Positions 62,876 through 64,000 of a stretch of DNA of 64,000 bases are shown here, in pieces; the stretch's first letter is position 1; every line of letters begins with the position of its first letter. Source of the DNA: Muricea muricata (lineage: Eukaryota > Cnidaria > Anthozoa > Malacalcyonacea > Plexauridae); the NCBI GenBank assembly GCA_963855995.1, contig OY979718.1, forward strand, positions 30,289,282 to 30,353,281, written 5' to 3'. Position numbers and translations under genes: made by a program. The notes under the pieces are model-generated. The model saw nothing but the letters and a program-made list of their open reading frames with translations. It was not told the origin of the DNA and searched no databases.

Positions 62876-64000
62876 GCTCAAATCGCTTCTAGAACACTTA
62901 AAACGCAATTTTGATGGTTCTAAGATCGTTGCTGTTCAGTTTACTAGAAAGTTATAGGTTTCTCATTTCAACATGTCATTTCGCTTATCCCGATGGTTTG
63001 AGCGCCGAAAACCTGATTCCCGACTTGCTAAGTTCTGCAATTTCCATTTAGAAAGTCTCTTTTAGGTCCGTTATTGCAGTACATCATTGCACTCAACTCG
63101 TTCACTTTAGCACTGAAAACATCATTTTAAGCTTTAAAACGTCACCTTGATCGACATAAAACGGCGATTTTAAGTTGGTGATTTGAGCATGTTTTAACGC
63201 TCAAATCGCTTCTAGAAGACTAAAAACGATATTTTGATGGTTCTAAGATCGTTTCTTTTCAGTTTACAAGAGAGTTATAGGTTTCTCATGTCAACGGGTT
63301 ACTTCGCTCATCTCGATAGTTTGAGCGCCGAAAACATGATTCCCGACTTGCTAAGTTCTGCAATTTCCATTTATTAGGTCTCTTTTAGGTCCGTGAATGC
63401 AGTACATCATTGCACTGAACTCGTTCACTTTAGCACTGAAAACATCATTTTAGGCTTTAAAACGTCACCCTGATCGATTTAAAACAGCAACTTTTAGTTG
63501 GTGATTTGAGCATATTTTTACGTTGAAATCGCTTCTAGAACGCTTAAAACGCGATTTTGAGTGTTCTAAGATCGTTTCTTTTCAGTGTACAAGCAAGTTA
63601 TAGGTTTCTTATTTCAACATGTCATTTCGCTCATCCCGTTGGTTTGAGGACCGAAAACCTGATTCCCGACTTGCTAAGTTCTGCAATTTCCATTTAGAAG
63701 GTCTCTTTTAGGTCCATGATTGCAGTACATCATTGCGCTCAACTCGTTCACTTTAGCACTGAAAACATCAATTTAAGCTCTAAAACGTCACCCTGATGGA
63801 TTTAAAACGGCGATTTTAAGTTGGTCATTTGAGCATGTTTTTACGCTCAAATCGCTTCTAGAACACTTAAAACGCAATTTTGCTGGTTCTAAGATCGTTT
63901 CTTTTTAGTTTACAAGAGAGTTATAGGTTTCTCATGTCAACGGGTTACTTCGCTCATCTCGATAGTTTGAGCGCCGAAAACCTGATTCCCGACTTCCAAA

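Larger units (their letters stand above)
12501..64000 (+). repeat. Right satellite array, ~323-bp monomer, ~159 copies
   Basis: This is the same satellite family, orientation and period as the left array, running to the window edge without a non-satellite base that I can find. Parts not covered by the higher-order blocks listed separately (about 12,501-13,348, 21,095-22,677, 27,766-28,802, 31,284-32,164, 48,089-49,015, 52,890-53,448 and 57,481-64,000) hold monomers in mixed order, with no gene. The last ~500 bases repeat the same succession of monomer types seen at 12,504-13,000 and at 1-540: a GAGTGTTC monomer, then one with TTGCTGGTTC and CTTCCAAAG. Confidence 0.97.

Noticed and set aside
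1-64000. CRISPR array or phage-type repeat region
   Set aside because: Repeats are ~323 bp, directly abutting and without unique spacers. No cas-like or bacterial genes are present.

Overview
This window is eukaryotic satellite DNA. About 62 kb of the 64 kb is one tandem-repeat family with a monomer of about 323 bp (some 190 copies, all in the same orientation). One 1.8-kb block of non-satellite DNA at about 10,693-12,500 interrupts it. I see no intact protein gene, tRNA, rRNA, operon or bacterial signal. The CCAAT/TATAAA/initiator set and the decayed transposable-element-like coding remnant in the insert fit an animal genome, possibly an invertebrate. The sequence does not let me name the species. 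A large satellite of this kind suggests centromeric, pericentromeric or other heterochromatin, but that is inference.

The satellite is built in nested layers. (1) Each ~323-bp monomer is itself three diverged ~108-bp subunits (A, B, C). They share a GCTCA start, an AAAAC about 25 bp in, a CTAA block near +44, and a final CATG/CATC just before the next GCTCA. (2) Monomers fall into two main classes that mostly alternate, giving a 646-bp dimer. Class 1 has a TTTCAACATGTC stretch and usually TTTAGAAGGTC; class 2 has GTCAACGGGTTAC and TTTATTAGGTC or TTTATTGTGTC. (3) Runs of monomers are duplicated as higher-order repeats of 2, 3, 4, 5, 6, 7, 9/10 and 12 monomers, nearly identical between copies.

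Layout: 1-10,692 is the left array (a 5-mer pair at 880-4,138, then a 10-mer and its 9-mer derivative at 4,521-10,651). 10,693-12,500 is the insert. 12,501-64,000 is the right array, with two 12-mers (13,349-21,094), 3-mers and 7-mers (22,678-31,283), two more 12-mers (32,165-39,918), a 12-mer/10-mer pair (40,985-48,088), two 6-mers (49,016-52,889), two 4-mers (53,449-56,030), a 2-mer pair (56,236-57,480), then more irregularly ordered monomers to the end.

The insert is bounded on both sides by TTAA exactly where the satellite breaks, as expected of a target-site duplication. From left to right it holds a 10-bp-arm palindrome at its left edge, a CCAAT-TATAAA-initiator promoter-like set, a decayed reading frame with a frame change and an internal stop, a 15-A run, and a hairpin-rich right part. 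The most unusual element is a row of three adjacent stem-loops (12,206-12,300). They share the same 15-base core, GGGGATTGTAACCCC, yet have three different, self-complementary outer stems. A fourth hairpin with a 9-bp perfect stem follows, with TATATA in its loop.

The short reading frames of about 79 codons that recur in the satellite are by-products of monomers in which a TAG stop has mutated. They are not annotated as genes.
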